DNA of 47,128 nucleotides from CAZZBK01 sp964652155 (GCA_964652155.1 CAZZBK010000026.1:1-47128), one strand, 5' to 3'; counted from the first letter of the stretch, positions 1 to 7,418 are shown. A program made the numbers and translations. Notes: generated by a model not told the origin, from the letters alone.

Positions 1-94
1 GGTGGCTGGTGGTTTGCGAAGCAAACCCCGGCGAGTGACATGTGACACCGCCTCGTGGTGAGCCGGGGTTTGCAGACGCAAACCACCTGCCACC
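1..94. repeat. Nested inverted repeat at the left edge
   Basis: Positions 1-32 and 62-94 are near-perfect reverse complements of each other. Each arm also contains its own smaller hairpin of the form GGTTTGC-(2-4 nt)-GCAAACC, so the element can fold as one long cruciform or as two separate hairpins. The left arm may be cut by the window edge. It resembles the hairpin repeats scattered between planctomycete genes, and a related TTTGC/GCAAA core recurs at 1102-1125. Confidence 0.75.
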
Positions 95-119
95 CGCAAC
101 GGTGACGCTCACACGACGG

Positions 120-399
120 CAGCGGCTCGATCGAAAGATCGGTCGTACCACGCAGTCGATATTCCTGCACGGCTCCCTCACCCAGGGCAAATGACCCAAG
201 GGTGCTACCACCATTGCGGGGCGTGCTCATGGCCGAGTAGGGTCAACGCACCCATCAAGCGAGAAAAATATGATATCCCCCAATAATAGTTATTGCTGAT
301 GCGTTGCTAGCGGCTCAAGATGATAACTGAGCTAAGGGACGCCTTAGTTCTTCTCGCCCTTTGCAGGTTCCTGCCCCGCCTGCAAAGGGCTCTTTTTTT
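120..399 (+). ncRNA. Candidate structured non-coding transcript
   Basis: No convincing protein is encoded here on the plus strand, but local hairpins are dense. These are CGATC-GAAA-GATCG (a GNRA tetraloop hairpin, 128-141), CACCC/GGGTG at about 182-207, AATAA/TTATT near 283-295, GCTCA/TGAGC near 312-331, CTAAGG/CCTTAG near 332-347, and finally an intrinsic terminator at 356-399. A GNRA loop reads correctly only on the plus strand, and the terminator points the same way. I do not recognise tmRNA, RNase P RNA, SRP RNA, 6S RNA or a known riboswitch core. It could also be the tail of a transcript that begins left of the window. Confidence 0.3.
356..399 (+). terminator. Intrinsic terminator
   Basis: A 12-bp perfect stem (GCCCTTTGCAGG, 356-367, with CCTGCAAAGGGC, 379-390) closes a loop of about 11 nt and is followed by TCTTTTTTT (391-399). 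This is a textbook Rho-independent terminator for plus-strand transcription. It ends whatever is transcribed from the structured region to its left. Confidence 0.8.
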
Positions 400-805
400 G
401 CGCACATCGCACCTTCCGTGGCACTGACTCGCTGCGCCTCGCTCTCCACGCCGGGCTTGGATCGATCCCAACGAGCCAGGATTTGCGGCAGTAATTCGCC
501 GAGCCGCGAAGGAAGTCCGGCTGAAAAAGCTTCTCGACGGTCATCAACCTCAGAGGAATCGGGGGACAGAAACACCATGACCGCCAGCTCCTTGGGTGAC
601 TGGATAGTGCATTTATGTACACATACTCCTATTGTAGCGAACATGAACAAATGTCAACTTATTCTCAACACTCCGATCGCCCCGGAAGATAGGACGTCCA
701 GGAAGACCGGGTGGTCAAAAGAAGGCGAACCAAGGTTGTGTGCCCAGACCGGTCGAAGCTACCCCTGCGGCATTCGACCCAATCGCATCACCTCACGCCG
801 GCCCT
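400..805. other. Intergenic stretch without a recognised gene
   Basis: About 400 bases between the terminator and the small gene at 806. Open frames exist on both strands but none has a ribosome binding site, a recognisable domain or convincing composition. The part around 600-670 is more AT-rich than its surroundings and could hold a promoter for the downstream gene, but I cannot pick clear -35 and -10 boxes. Confidence 0.4.
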
Positions 806-1069
806 ATGAACTCCACCGTTGCCCCTAGTGTCGTTCGCCAACTGGTCGTTCAAGCGCTCGGAGAGCTGCTCAAGCAACCCTTCGAGAGCGAGGAAATGGT
901 CGAAACGATCCTGATTCGCGATGGACAGTATCGCGGCCGATCGTATCGCTTTGCGGGCTGGATGGCCCTGTGGCTGGTCGAGTCGGGGCTGGTCCAGTTC
1001 TTCGACACCGAAGGGGACTTGGTGCGAGTCGCCGAGGTGGTCCGCCGCGCTGCCACCAAGGCGGCTTGA
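806..1069 (+). CDS. Conserved planctomycete hypothetical, 87 aa
   Basis: A small soluble protein of unknown function. The sequence has a helical N-terminal half (VRQLVVQALGELLKQ) followed by a compact region with the pattern ETILIRDGQYRGRSY and FAGWMALWLVESGLVQFFD. I recall similar short proteins with an IRDG-x-Y-x-GR-x-Y core in other planctomycetes, but know no assigned role. The ATG at 806 is chosen because conserved-looking sequence starts just after it; the frame stays open upstream to 740 with low-complexity sequence that looks non-coding. It has no signal peptide or membrane segment. It stands alone and converges on ribBA, with a large hairpin repeat between them. Confidence 0.65.
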   Translation: MNSTVAPSVVRQLVVQALGELLKQPFESEEMVETILIRDGQYRGRSYRFAGWMALWLVESGLVQFFDTEGDLVRVAEVVRRAATKAA

Positions 1070-1074
1070 TGCCA

Positions 1075-1160
1075 ATCCTAAAACCGACGGGGACTGTCCC
1101 AAATTTGCGAAGTCTGCGAAGCAAATTGGGACCGTCCCCCTCGCATTTCGGTTTTAGGAT
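1075..1160. repeat. REP-like long hairpin between convergent genes
   Basis: The outer arms ATCCTAAAACCGA (1075-1087) and TCGGTTTTAGGAT (1148-1160) are perfect reverse complements. Inside them GGGGACTGTCCCAAATTTGC (1089-1108) pairs with GCAAATTGGGACCGTCCCC (121-139 of the same block, i.e. 1121-1139) with one mismatch and one bulge. The GGGAC-x-GTCCC core with a GCAAATT arm is typical of planctomycete repetitive extragenic palindromes. Lying between two convergent genes, it may also act as a bidirectional transcription stop, although no T-tract follows. Confidence 0.8.
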
Positions 1161-1182
1161 GGGCTCTTAACGGCCGCGACGG

Positions 1183-2406
1183 CTAAATGCTCTTCGGCAA
1201 CTTGTGCCCAAGCTTGTCGCGCTTCGTGGCTAGGTAACGCGCGTTGTGCTCGTTGGGGGTGGCCGTGATGGCAACCTGACCCACAACTTCCAACTCGAAG
1301 CCACCATAGATAAAGGCGTCGGTCTTTTTGGGGTTGTTGGTCAGCAACCGAACTTTTCGCAGCCCGAGGTCTTTGAGCAACTGGATGCCGACGCCGTAAT
1401 CGCGCGTATCGGCTTTATGCCCGAGGACCAGGTTGGCCTCGACCGTGTCGAGCCCTTGGTCTTGCAGGTGATAGGCTTTGATTTTCTCGACGAGCCCGAT
1501 GCCGCGCCCTTCTTGCGGCAAGTAAACAAGTGCGCCGACCCCTTCTTCGCCAATGCGCTGCAGCGCCTGATGCAATTGATCGCCGCAGTCGCAACGAAGC
1601 GACGCGAGCAGGTCGCCGGTGAAGCATGAGCTATGCAGGCGGATCAACGGCGCCTCGACGCTCGTGAGGTCGCCAAGCGTGAGCACGATCGGTTCTTGCG
1701 ACTCGTATTTCACGCCGTAGGCAATGATCTGAAACTCGCCATAGCGCGTCGGCAGCTTGGCCTCGGCCTGACGATAGACGAGCTTCTCGCTGCGGCGACG
1801 ATGGCGAATGAGCTCTTCGATCGAGATGATTTTCAACTCGAAGCGTCGCGCCAACGCAAAGAGCTCGGTACGATTGGCGCGGTTGCCGTGCTCGTTGAGG
1901 ATTTCGCACAGCACGCCCGAGGGCGTCAGGTTGGCCAGCCGAGCCAGATCGATGGCCGCTTCGGTGTGCCCCGCGCGGCGCAAGACCCCGCCTTCCTTGG
2001 CCACCAAAGGGAACAAGTGCCCGGGCCGGACAAAGTCGCTGGCCAAGCTCGACGGGTCGGCGATTGCCAGGATGGTTTGGGCCCGTTCGGCCGCGGTGAT
2101 CCCGGTCTTGGCCGTGCGATGGTCGACCGGAACGGTGAAGTTGGTGCCGAGCGGAGCGGTGTTGCGCTCGACCATCGGGGAGAGTTTGAGCCGTTCACAG
2201 ACGTCGGGCAAAATCGGCATGCAAAGCTGCCCACGACCGTGCGTGATCATGAAGTTGACCAACTCGGGGGTGACCCGTTCGGCCGCGCAGACAAAATCCC
2301 CCTCGTTTTCACGATCCTCGGCGTCGACGACGATGATGATGCGCCCTTCGGCAAAATCCTCGACGGCGGCTTCAATGGTCGAAAAATTTGAGCTGTTTGC
2401 GTCCAT
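1183..2406 (-). CDS. ribBA: Bifunctional 3,4-dihydroxy-2-butanone-4-phosphate synthase / GTP cyclohydrolase II
   Basis: This 407-aa enzyme supplies both precursors of riboflavin. The N-terminal RibB domain (about 8-205) turns ribulose 5-phosphate into dihydroxybutanone phosphate, and the C-terminal RibA domain (about 210-400) opens GTP to the pyrimidine precursor. The RibB metal/substrate loop EDRENEGDF is at 30-38. The RibA zinc motif reads HSSCFTGD...LRCDCGDQL, with the three expected cysteines, and is followed by the GRGIG loop and the C-terminal TNNPKK motif. Both halves look intact and the length is normal for RibBA. No FMN riboswitch is visible in the short gap to the divergent gene, and no other rib genes are nearby, so it stands alone. 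The ATG at 2406 has no strong ribosome binding site. Confidence 0.96.
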   Translation of the reverse strand: MDANSSNFSTIEAAVEDFAEGRIIIVVDAEDRENEGDFVCAAERVTPELVNFMITHGRGQLCMPILPDVCERLKLSPMVERNTAPLGTNFTVPVDHRTAKTGITAAERAQTILAIADPSSLASDFVRPGHLFPLVAKEGGVLRRAGHTEAAIDLARLANLTPSGVLCEILNEHGNRANRTELFALARRFELKIISIEELIRHRRRSEKLVYRQAEAKLPTRYGEFQIIAYGVKYESQEPIVLTLGDLTSVEAPLIRLHSSCFTGDLLASLRCDCGDQLHQALQRIGEEGVGALVYLPQEGRGIGLVEKIKAYHLQDQGLDTVEANLVLGHKADTRDYGVGIQLLKDLGLRKVRLLTNNPKKTDAFIYGGFELEVVGQVAITATPNEHNARYLATKRDKLGHKLPKSI

Positions 2407-2443
2407 GACGGCCGATATGCTCCACGTGCGCGATAGAAACCAT

Positions 2444-2449
2444 TAGAAT
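2444..2449 (+). promoter_or_regulatory. Possible -10 box for the downstream gene
   Basis: TAGAAT followed by another AT-rich hexamer (TTATAG) lies in the short divergent gap between ribBA and the plus-strand hypothetical. I see no clear -35 box. If transcription starts about 7 nt downstream, the ATG at 2461 would be almost leaderless, which favours the next ATG at 2503 as the start. Confidence 0.35.
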
Positions 2450-2502
2450 TATAGAGTGTCATGGCGATCGATGTCAGGGTGTCTGGCGCAGCGAGTGGGT
2501 TC

Positions 2503-3360
2503 ATGCTCGAACGGGAAGAATACGTCGAACAAGCCTATTTTTTCCGCGCCCTGCGCGATCGATTCGATCGCGCCCAGGCCACGCAGGACCTGCTGGTGTC
2601 GCTGCGCGAAGAAGTGCTGGCCACGACACGGCTGCCGTTGGCGATCGATTTTCTCTGCGGCGAATTGAAACTCTCCGGTGTGCTGGCCCCGGCCATGGCC
2701 CGACTGTCGCACTACTTTACGCCCTTCCAGGCCTACGTGATGGGCGAGTCGGAAAAGGAGCGGAGCAAGTTCGACTTCTTCGTCGCGCTGCAAATTCTAG
2801 AACAGGAAGCCAAGTACCGCGCGAGTGGCTTCACGCCGCAAGGCGCGTTCATGTACCAGTTCGAGGCGCTGTGCCGCAACCGGCTCGGCTACGACTTTGG
2901 CCTCGAAGCGATCGGCCGCGACCCGATTTTTGACGAGTCGTGGCAAGAATGGATCAGTACGGTCCGGCGACAGATCGGCATCGTCGACCTGGCCGAACTC
3001 ATCTACGTGCGCAGCGAACATTACGTGCAATCACGCGAGCGGCAAGGGCTCGACGCCGACGGCCCGCTCAAGCCGGTGCTGTTTGGCGAGAAGGAAGGCC
3101 GCATTGCACTGGCCCATCGCCGCAAGGAACCGCTCTGGCTCTTCTCGGCCATGCAACGGCACCTCAACTATCCGGAAGTGCCCCGTGCGCGGCTACTCGA
3201 CGAGAACAAGCAATTGCTGCCGCAGCTCATGCGGCGCGTGGACCGTGTCGAGATGCGGCTCAAGCTGTTGGAGGAAGAAAGTCGCGGCGGGATCGACCTC
3301 TCGCGGTTCTCCGGCCCGCAAGCGAGTTTGCCCGACGACCTGCAAGAACCACCGGAGTAA
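2503..3360 (+). CDS. Conserved planctomycete hypothetical, 285 aa
   Basis: A soluble, mostly helical protein with no domain I can name. It begins MLEREEYVEQAYFFRALRDR. The middle holds conserved-looking blocks such as ARLSHYFTPFQAYVM, LEQEAKYRASG and FEALCRNRLGYDFGLEA, and LFGEKEGRIALAHR lies nearer the end. A short helix with heptad-like leucines (VDRVEMRLKLLEEE) precedes a disordered tail. Similar proteins of about 280 aa starting MLEREEY occur in other planctomycetes, which is why I place the start at 2503; an in-frame ATG at 2461 would add 14 residues of weaker character. There is no signal peptide or membrane segment. The next gene starts 24 nt downstream, so the two are probably co-transcribed. 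Confidence 0.8.
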   Translation: MLEREEYVEQAYFFRALRDRFDRAQATQDLLVSLREEVLATTRLPLAIDFLCGELKLSGVLAPAMARLSHYFTPFQAYVMGESEKERSKFDFFVALQILEQEAKYRASGFTPQGAFMYQFEALCRNRLGYDFGLEAIGRDPIFDESWQEWISTVRRQIGIVDLAELIYVRSEHYVQSRERQGLDADGPLKPVLFGEKEGRIALAHRRKEPLWLFSAMQRHLNYPEVPRARLLDENKQLLPQLMRRVDRVEMRLKLLEEESRGGIDLSRFSGPQASLPDDLQEPPE

Positions 3361-3383
3361 CATGCTCTCAACGCGAGGCGAGC

Positions 3384-4433
3384 GTGGAAAGTTTGGCGTG
3401 GGACGAACTGGACGAGTCTGCTGACCTGTTGCCGCGACGCGCGGACACAACGGTCGCGCTGCCGCCGTTCGACTGGGACGGCGAGGTCGTCGAATTACCG
3501 CCGAAAATCGTGCGGGCGGCAACTCCACCCTATTTCTTGTGGGACTGCGGGTTGGTCGACATGCTGCCGCGGGCAGACGAGTGCGACCGGGTATCGCGAT
3601 CGCGTTGGCAATTCACGATCGGCCAATTGCTCGGGGTCTATGCTCTATTGGCATTGGTCGCGTGGCCGGTCTCGCGCTTCGCCGTTTTTTATCGTCAAGA
3701 GGCCGTGATCGCCCAATTTGAAAGCAACACACGAGGGCTTCCCTGTGCCATGAATGCCACGCCCGCTGAACCGCCTTGGCTTTGGGCGCATGTGGAGCAG
3801 ATCACCGCGGTGCCATGTCGCTACGTGAAGCGTGTCGCCCTGTATGACGCGACCGTGCATCGCATCGAGCAATTGAACCAGTTCCCCTGGATGACTCGGC
3901 TGTGGGTCGAGAATGTGGAGTCCGACGAAGTGCTCCGCAAAATCTCGGAGTTAAGCGAGTTGGAATCGCTGGAAATCGTCTATCCCCAAGCCATCACCAA
4001 TCGCGGCATAAGACATTTGACCCGTTTAAGCAAGCTTCGATCGTTGATCATCAAGGGGCTGCGAGAAATTGATCCGACGCCAACGGTGATGGCAACCGTG
4101 GATGCGGACGGACTGCGTGATGTACTGACCGTCTTGGACTTGGAGGGTTTTTTCGTCGACATCGACATCCCGTGCGAAAACTTGCGGCCGTTGTTGCAGC
4201 GTGGTCGACTCGATCGGCTGGGATTGAACCGAGTGTCCAGCTTGCCGGAGCTCCTTGAAATTTTGAACACCCCAACTTTACGGCAGTTCTCGATTGATAA
4301 AATGGATCGACAACAGTCGCAGTGGATTGAGTATTGCTTACCGGAGGCGTGGTATCGACCTCAAGGCACGCGACACAACGTCCTGGTCCACACCGACCAT
4401 TCAAGGACATACGGCTCTAGGCGACCGAAATAG
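3384..4433 (+). CDS. Membrane-anchored protein with leucine-rich-repeat-like region
   Basis: About 349 aa from a GTG start at 3384, chosen because GAGG at 3375-3378 lies 5 nt upstream and the frame further up is only antisense-type composition inside the previous gene. An acidic N-terminus of about 70 residues is followed by RWQFTIGQLLGVYALLALVAWP, a single membrane helix of a kind often found in planctomycete proteins. After it come irregular leucine-rich repeats (LSELESLEIVY, HLTRLSKLRSLIIKGL, DVLTVLDLEGFF, RLDRLGLNRVSSLPELLEIL). I infer a small protein-binding domain displayed on one side of the membrane. The partner is unknown. It sits 24 nt after the conserved hypothetical at 2503 and probably shares its transcript. 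Confidence 0.6.
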   Translation: MESLAWDELDESADLLPRRADTTVALPPFDWDGEVVELPPKIVRAATPPYFLWDCGLVDMLPRADECDRVSRSRWQFTIGQLLGVYALLALVAWPVSRFAVFYRQEAVIAQFESNTRGLPCAMNATPAEPPWLWAHVEQITAVPCRYVKRVALYDATVHRIEQLNQFPWMTRLWVENVESDEVLRKISELSELESLEIVYPQAITNRGIRHLTRLSKLRSLIIKGLREIDPTPTVMATVDADGLRDVLTVLDLEGFFVDIDIPCENLRPLLQRGRLDRLGLNRVSSLPELLEILNTPTLRQFSIDKMDRQQSQWIEYCLPEAWYRPQGTRHNVLVHTDHSRTYGSRRPK

Positions 4434-4462
4434 GAGAACAGTAGTGTCCGGGGCGTACAAAA

Positions 4463-4552
4463 GGGATGAGGGATGAGGGATGAGGGCGGAACGCTGTCGC
4501 GTAAGCAATCTTTTTCACTAGTCTCTAGTCTCTAGCCCCTCACTCCTCTCCC
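4463..4552. repeat. Heptameric tandem-repeat cluster, copy 1
   Basis: The left half is GGGATGA repeated three times in a row (4463-4483), then a degenerate GGGCGGA. After a spacer of about 27 nt and TTTTTCA, the right half runs in 7-bp steps: CTAGTCT, CTAGTCT, CTAGCCC, CTCACTC, CTCTCCC (4518-4552). The two halves have opposite purine/pyrimidine strands. A related cluster with the same order lies just after the next gene (5434-5537). Confidence 0.8.
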
Positions 4553-4582
4553 CACTTCGTGAAACTTTTCTCGATCCCCTGT

Positions 4583-4606
4583 TTTGCACAAATAACGATG
4601 TGCAAA
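4583..4606. promoter_or_regulatory. Perfect inverted repeat, possible operator
   Basis: TTTGCACA (4583-4590), an 8-nt AT-rich spacer and TGTGCAAA (4599-4606) form a perfect dyad typical of the binding site of a dimeric regulator. It lies in the AT-rich part of the region upstream of the CBS gene, some 365 nt before its ATG. I cannot name a regulator. Confidence 0.4.
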
Positions 4607-4970
4607 TCGATCTGGATGGAAAAGAAAAACGTAAAATTGTTTTTGGAACACATTGCGGCGCTGTTAAGGTGACGTTCGTCAGCATGTGTTCTGCATGGTG
4701 ATGTGTTGCGTGTGTGCCGGTTTGCTGGGTGCGATGAATTTCGCCGACGGCAAACGACGCAGTCGACAGCTCGCTGGAATCTCCCGTCGGGATGATGTCG
4801 CGTTCGGTCGGTTCGCTTCTCTCGACGGAAGCGCGTGTCTAACGAGATGCCCCCTCGCGCCGCTTGGCGTTGGCAGGTTGGTCGAGTGCTCCTCGAGCGG
4901 GAGACGACTCGCTGGCGAATTCTTCGCGCTCCGCCCTTATCCATTTCCGCGGCGCAAGGAGCGATCAATT

Positions 4971-5435
4971 ATGGACATCGAATTCAAACTCTCGACGGAG
5001 TCGGTCGAGTCGGCCGGGCTGGTTCGACCATTATGCGTTGAATCGGACACGTCAGTGGGCGATGTGTTTGAGCTCTTGCGGCAACATCACAGCGGCTGCG
5101 TGCTGATCGTCGATCGACAACGGCTGGTGGGCCTGTTCACGGAACGGGACGCGCTGCGGCTGATGCATCGCGGCATCGATCCCGACGCGCCGATCCGCAA
5201 CGTGATGATCGATGACCCGGTAACGATTCGCCCCCAGGCGACCGTCGGCTCGGCCATCTTGCGAATGTCGAGCGGCGGTTATCGCCGGTTGCCGGTCGTC
5301 GACGACAAGGGTCAACCGCTCGGATTGATCCAAGTGTCGAGCATCATTCACTACTTGGTCGAGCATTTTCCGCAAACCGTTTACAACCAGAACCCGATGT
5401 CGACCCCTCTGACGCAGAACCGAGAAGGACCGTAG
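4971..5435 (+). CDS. Tandem CBS-domain protein
   Basis: 154 aa, almost entirely two CBS domains (about 15-75 and 80-140), which together form a Bateman module. Such modules bind adenine nucleotides and usually act as energy sensors. Recognisable CBS features are HHSGCVLIVDRQRLVGLFTERDAL in outline (first domain) and GGYRRLPVVDDKGQPLGLIQV in outline (second). The ATG at 4971 is preceded by AAGGAG at 4956-4961, nine nt away, a strong site that overrides a longer open frame upstream. It stands just before korA and is a distant paralogue of the CBS gene after korB, so I infer a regulatory role toward that enzyme. No catalytic domain is attached. Confidence 0.88.
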   Translation: MDIEFKLSTESVESAGLVRPLCVESDTSVGDVFELLRQHHSGCVLIVDRQRLVGLFTERDALRLMHRGIDPDAPIRNVMIDDPVTIRPQATVGSAILRMSSGGYRRLPVVDDKGQPLGLIQVSSIIHYLVEHFPQTVYNQNPMSTPLTQNREGP

Positions 5436-5537
5436 ATGAAGGGATGAAGGCTGAGGGATGAAGGATGAAAGCGGACATGTGTCTTTCACTCCGGTCTCCA
5501 GTCTTTCCCTCATCCCACGCCCCTCATCCCGCACCCC
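5434..5537. repeat. Heptameric tandem-repeat cluster, copy 2
   Basis: Starting at the stop codon of the CBS gene, 7-bp units run AGATGAA-type, GGGATGA, AGGCTGA, GGGATGA, AGGATGA, AAGCGGA (to 5475). After a short spacer and TTTCA, a second run reads CTCCGGT, CTCCAGT, CTTTCCC, TCATCCC, ACGCCCC, TCATCCC, GCACCCC (5489-5537). The order and motifs match the cluster at 4463-4552, so the CBS gene is bracketed by two copies. The right end lies only 16 nt before the korA start. Confidence 0.8.
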
Positions 5538-5553
5538 TACCCATTGAGGCAAC

Positions 5554-7404
5554 ATGGCTACCGCAGTCGTACCCAAGCCCATTCGCGAAGTGGTCGAGGC
5601 AACCGTTCGATTCTGTGGTGACTCGGGAGACGGCATGCAGTTGGCCGGCACGCAGTTCACGAACACCTCGGCGATGCTGGGAAACGACGTGGCGACGTTT
5701 CCCGATTTTCCGGCTGAGATTCGCGCGCCGCGGGGCACCAAGGCCGGCGTGAGCGGTTTTCAGATCCACTTTGCCAGCAAAGACATCTACACGCCCGGCG
5801 ATCGGGTCGACGCGCTCGTGGCCATGAACCCGGCGGCGCTGACGACCAATCTGGGCGACTTGGTCCCGGGAGGCGTGTTGATCGTTAACAGCGACGAGTT
5901 TGTCGAGAAAGACTTGAAGCTCGCCGGTTACGCTCGCAGCCCGCTCGAAGACGAGAGCCTCTCGAGTTACCGCGTGTACCCGATCGAGATCACGCGGCTG
6001 ACGCGGCTGGCGGTCGAAGACGTTGGCTTGGGAACGAAAGAGAGCGATCGCTGCCGAAATTTTTTCGCGGTCGGGTTGGTGTACTGGCTGTACGACCGGC
6101 CGTTGGAAACGACGCTGCGATACATCGACAGCAAATTCGCCAAAAAGCCCGAGGTGGCCGAGGCCAATCGCCGGGCGCTCAAGGCCGGCTATCATTATGG
6201 CGAGACGGTCGAGGCTTTCGCGGGCCAAGTGCGCGTGCGGAAGGCGCAGCTCGCGCCGGGGCGCTATCGCAACATCATGGGCAATGAGGCGACGGCCTGG
6301 GGGCTCGTCGCTGCCGCGCGGCGTAGCGGCTGCGAGATATTCTATGGCAGCTACCCCATCACGCCGGCGAGCGACATTCTGCACGAACTATCACGGCTCA
6401 AGAATTTTGGCGTGCGCACGTTTCAGGCCGAGGACGAAATTGCCGCGGTCACGGCGGCGATTGGAGCGAGCTTTGGCGGCGCGATGGGAGTAACGGCTTC
6501 GAGTGGGCCGGGGATCGCACTCAAGCAGGAGGCGATCGGGCTGGCCGTGATGACCGAGTTGCCGTTGCTGATTATCAACGTGCAGCGCGGCGGCCCCAGC
6601 ACGGGCCTGCCCACCAAGACCGAGCAGGCCGACTTGCTGCAAGCCTTGTGCGGCCGCAACGGCGAGTGCCCCGTGCCGATTGTCGCGGCCCGCAGCCCGG
6701 GGGACTGCTTTGACACGGTGCAGGAGGCGTGGCGGATCGCGGTCCGCTTTATGACTCCGGTGTTCATGCTCAGCGACGGTTACATTGCCAACGGGTCGGA
6801 GCCGTGGCGCATTCCGGACGTGGCTCAACTGCCCCCGATCGAGGTGAAACATCCGGAACCCATTGCCGCTGGGCAGAAGTTCATGCCCTACGCGCGTGAC
6901 GAGCGGTTGGCGCGCCCCTGGGCGCTCCCGGGCACGCCGGGGCTCATGCATCGCATTGGCGGGTTGGAAAAACAGGACGTGACGGGCAACGTGAATTACG
7001 AGCCGGCCAATCACCAGCACATGATCGACACGCGGGCCCGCAAAGTGGCGCTGGTGGCCGATGACATACCGTTGCAGGAGGTCGATGGCCCATCGCACGG
7101 CAAGCTGCTGGTTTTGAGCTGGGGAGGGACCTATGGCGCGTGTGCCACGGCGGTGCACGATGCTCAAGCGCTGGGGCATGACGTGGCGCACGCCCATCTT
7201 CGCTACCTCAATCCATTCCCGCGCAACCTGGGTGAATTGCTGCACGCTTACTCTCGGGTGTTGATACCCGAGTTGAACCTGGGGCAATTGCAGATGCTGA
7301 TCCGCAGTCAATTTTTGATCGACGCCATTGGTCTGAACAAGGTTCAGGGGCGGCCGTTCAACGTTTCAGAACTCGTCGACAAGATTCAAGAACTCACACG
7401 CTAG
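5554..7404 (+). CDS. korA: 2-oxoacid:ferredoxin oxidoreductase, fused gamma-alpha subunit
   Basis: 616 aa. It is the larger subunit of a 2-oxoacid (probably 2-oxoglutarate) ferredoxin oxidoreductase, which decarboxylates the 2-oxoacid to its CoA ester and passes electrons to ferredoxin. The gamma domain (about 10-200) opens with RFCGDSGDGMQLAG. The alpha domain (about 240-610) starts at GNEATAWGLVAAAR and contains the pyrimidine-binding part with GSYPITPASDILHEL, QAEDEIAAVTAAIGAS and ASSGPGIALKQEA. Gamma-alpha fusion with a separate beta subunit is the usual KorAB layout. GAGG at 5546-5549 supports the ATG. korB follows after 14 nt. The substrate is inferred from family likeness; a pyruvate or other 2-oxoacid preference cannot be excluded. 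Confidence 0.93.
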   Translation: MATAVVPKPIREVVEATVRFCGDSGDGMQLAGTQFTNTSAMLGNDVATFPDFPAEIRAPRGTKAGVSGFQIHFASKDIYTPGDRVDALVAMNPAALTTNLGDLVPGGVLIVNSDEFVEKDLKLAGYARSPLEDESLSSYRVYPIEITRLTRLAVEDVGLGTKESDRCRNFFAVGLVYWLYDRPLETTLRYIDSKFAKKPEVAEANRRALKAGYHYGETVEAFAGQVRVRKAQLAPGRYRNIMGNEATAWGLVAAARRSGCEIFYGSYPITPASDILHELSRLKNFGVRTFQAEDEIAAVTAAIGASFGGAMGVTASSGPGIALKQEAIGLAVMTELPLLIINVQRGGPSTGLPTKTEQADLLQALCGRNGECPVPIVAARSPGDCFDTVQEAWRIAVRFMTPVFMLSDGYIANGSEPWRIPDVAQLPPIEVKHPEPIAAGQKFMPYARDERLARPWALPGTPGLMHRIGGLEKQDVTGNVNYEPANHQHMIDTRARKVALVADDIPLQEVDGPSHGKLLVLSWGGTYGACATAVHDAQALGHDVAHAHLRYLNPFPRNLGELLHAYSRVLIPELNLGQLQMLIRSQFLIDAIGLNKVQGRPFNVSELVDKIQELTR

Positions 7405-7418
7405 GAACGTCATCCATC

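Larger units (their letters stand above)
4434..4970. other. Long intergenic region upstream of the CBS gene
   Basis: The left part holds a heptameric repeat cluster (4463-4552). The centre (about 4560-4660) is AT-rich for this genome and contains a perfect inverted repeat (4583-4606) and a TAAAAT hexamer near 4632. The rest, 4660-4955, is GC-rich and has no gene I can support. The AT-rich centre is the likeliest promoter region for the CBS gene at 4971, which would give it a 5' leader of about 300 nt. Confidence 0.5.

Noticed and set aside
155..175. ATATTCCTGCAC, resembling a conserved segment of 23S rRNA
   Set aside because: Neither the upstream nor the downstream sequence matches rRNA, so the likeness is chance.
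315..650. Minus-strand open frame of 111 codons over the terminator, with an A-run followed by a stem that looks like a frameshift site
   Set aside because: The A7 run plus hairpin is better explained as a plus-strand intrinsic terminator. The frame has no ribosome binding site or domain, and the frame reached by a -1 shift encodes nothing recognisable.
361..828. Plus-strand open frame of 155 codons
   Set aside because: It starts inside the terminator stem, is rich in Arg/Ser/Pro as expected for a non-coding frame in GC-rich DNA, and overlaps the better candidate at 806.
2940..3383. Upstream extension of the leucine-rich-repeat protein inside the previous gene
   Set aside because: The frame is open only because it overlaps the conserved hypothetical in another frame. 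Its composition changes sharply at about 3384, where a GTG follows GAGG.
4463..5537. CRISPR array
   Set aside because: The repeats are 7 bp long and have no spacers, and no cas gene is present.
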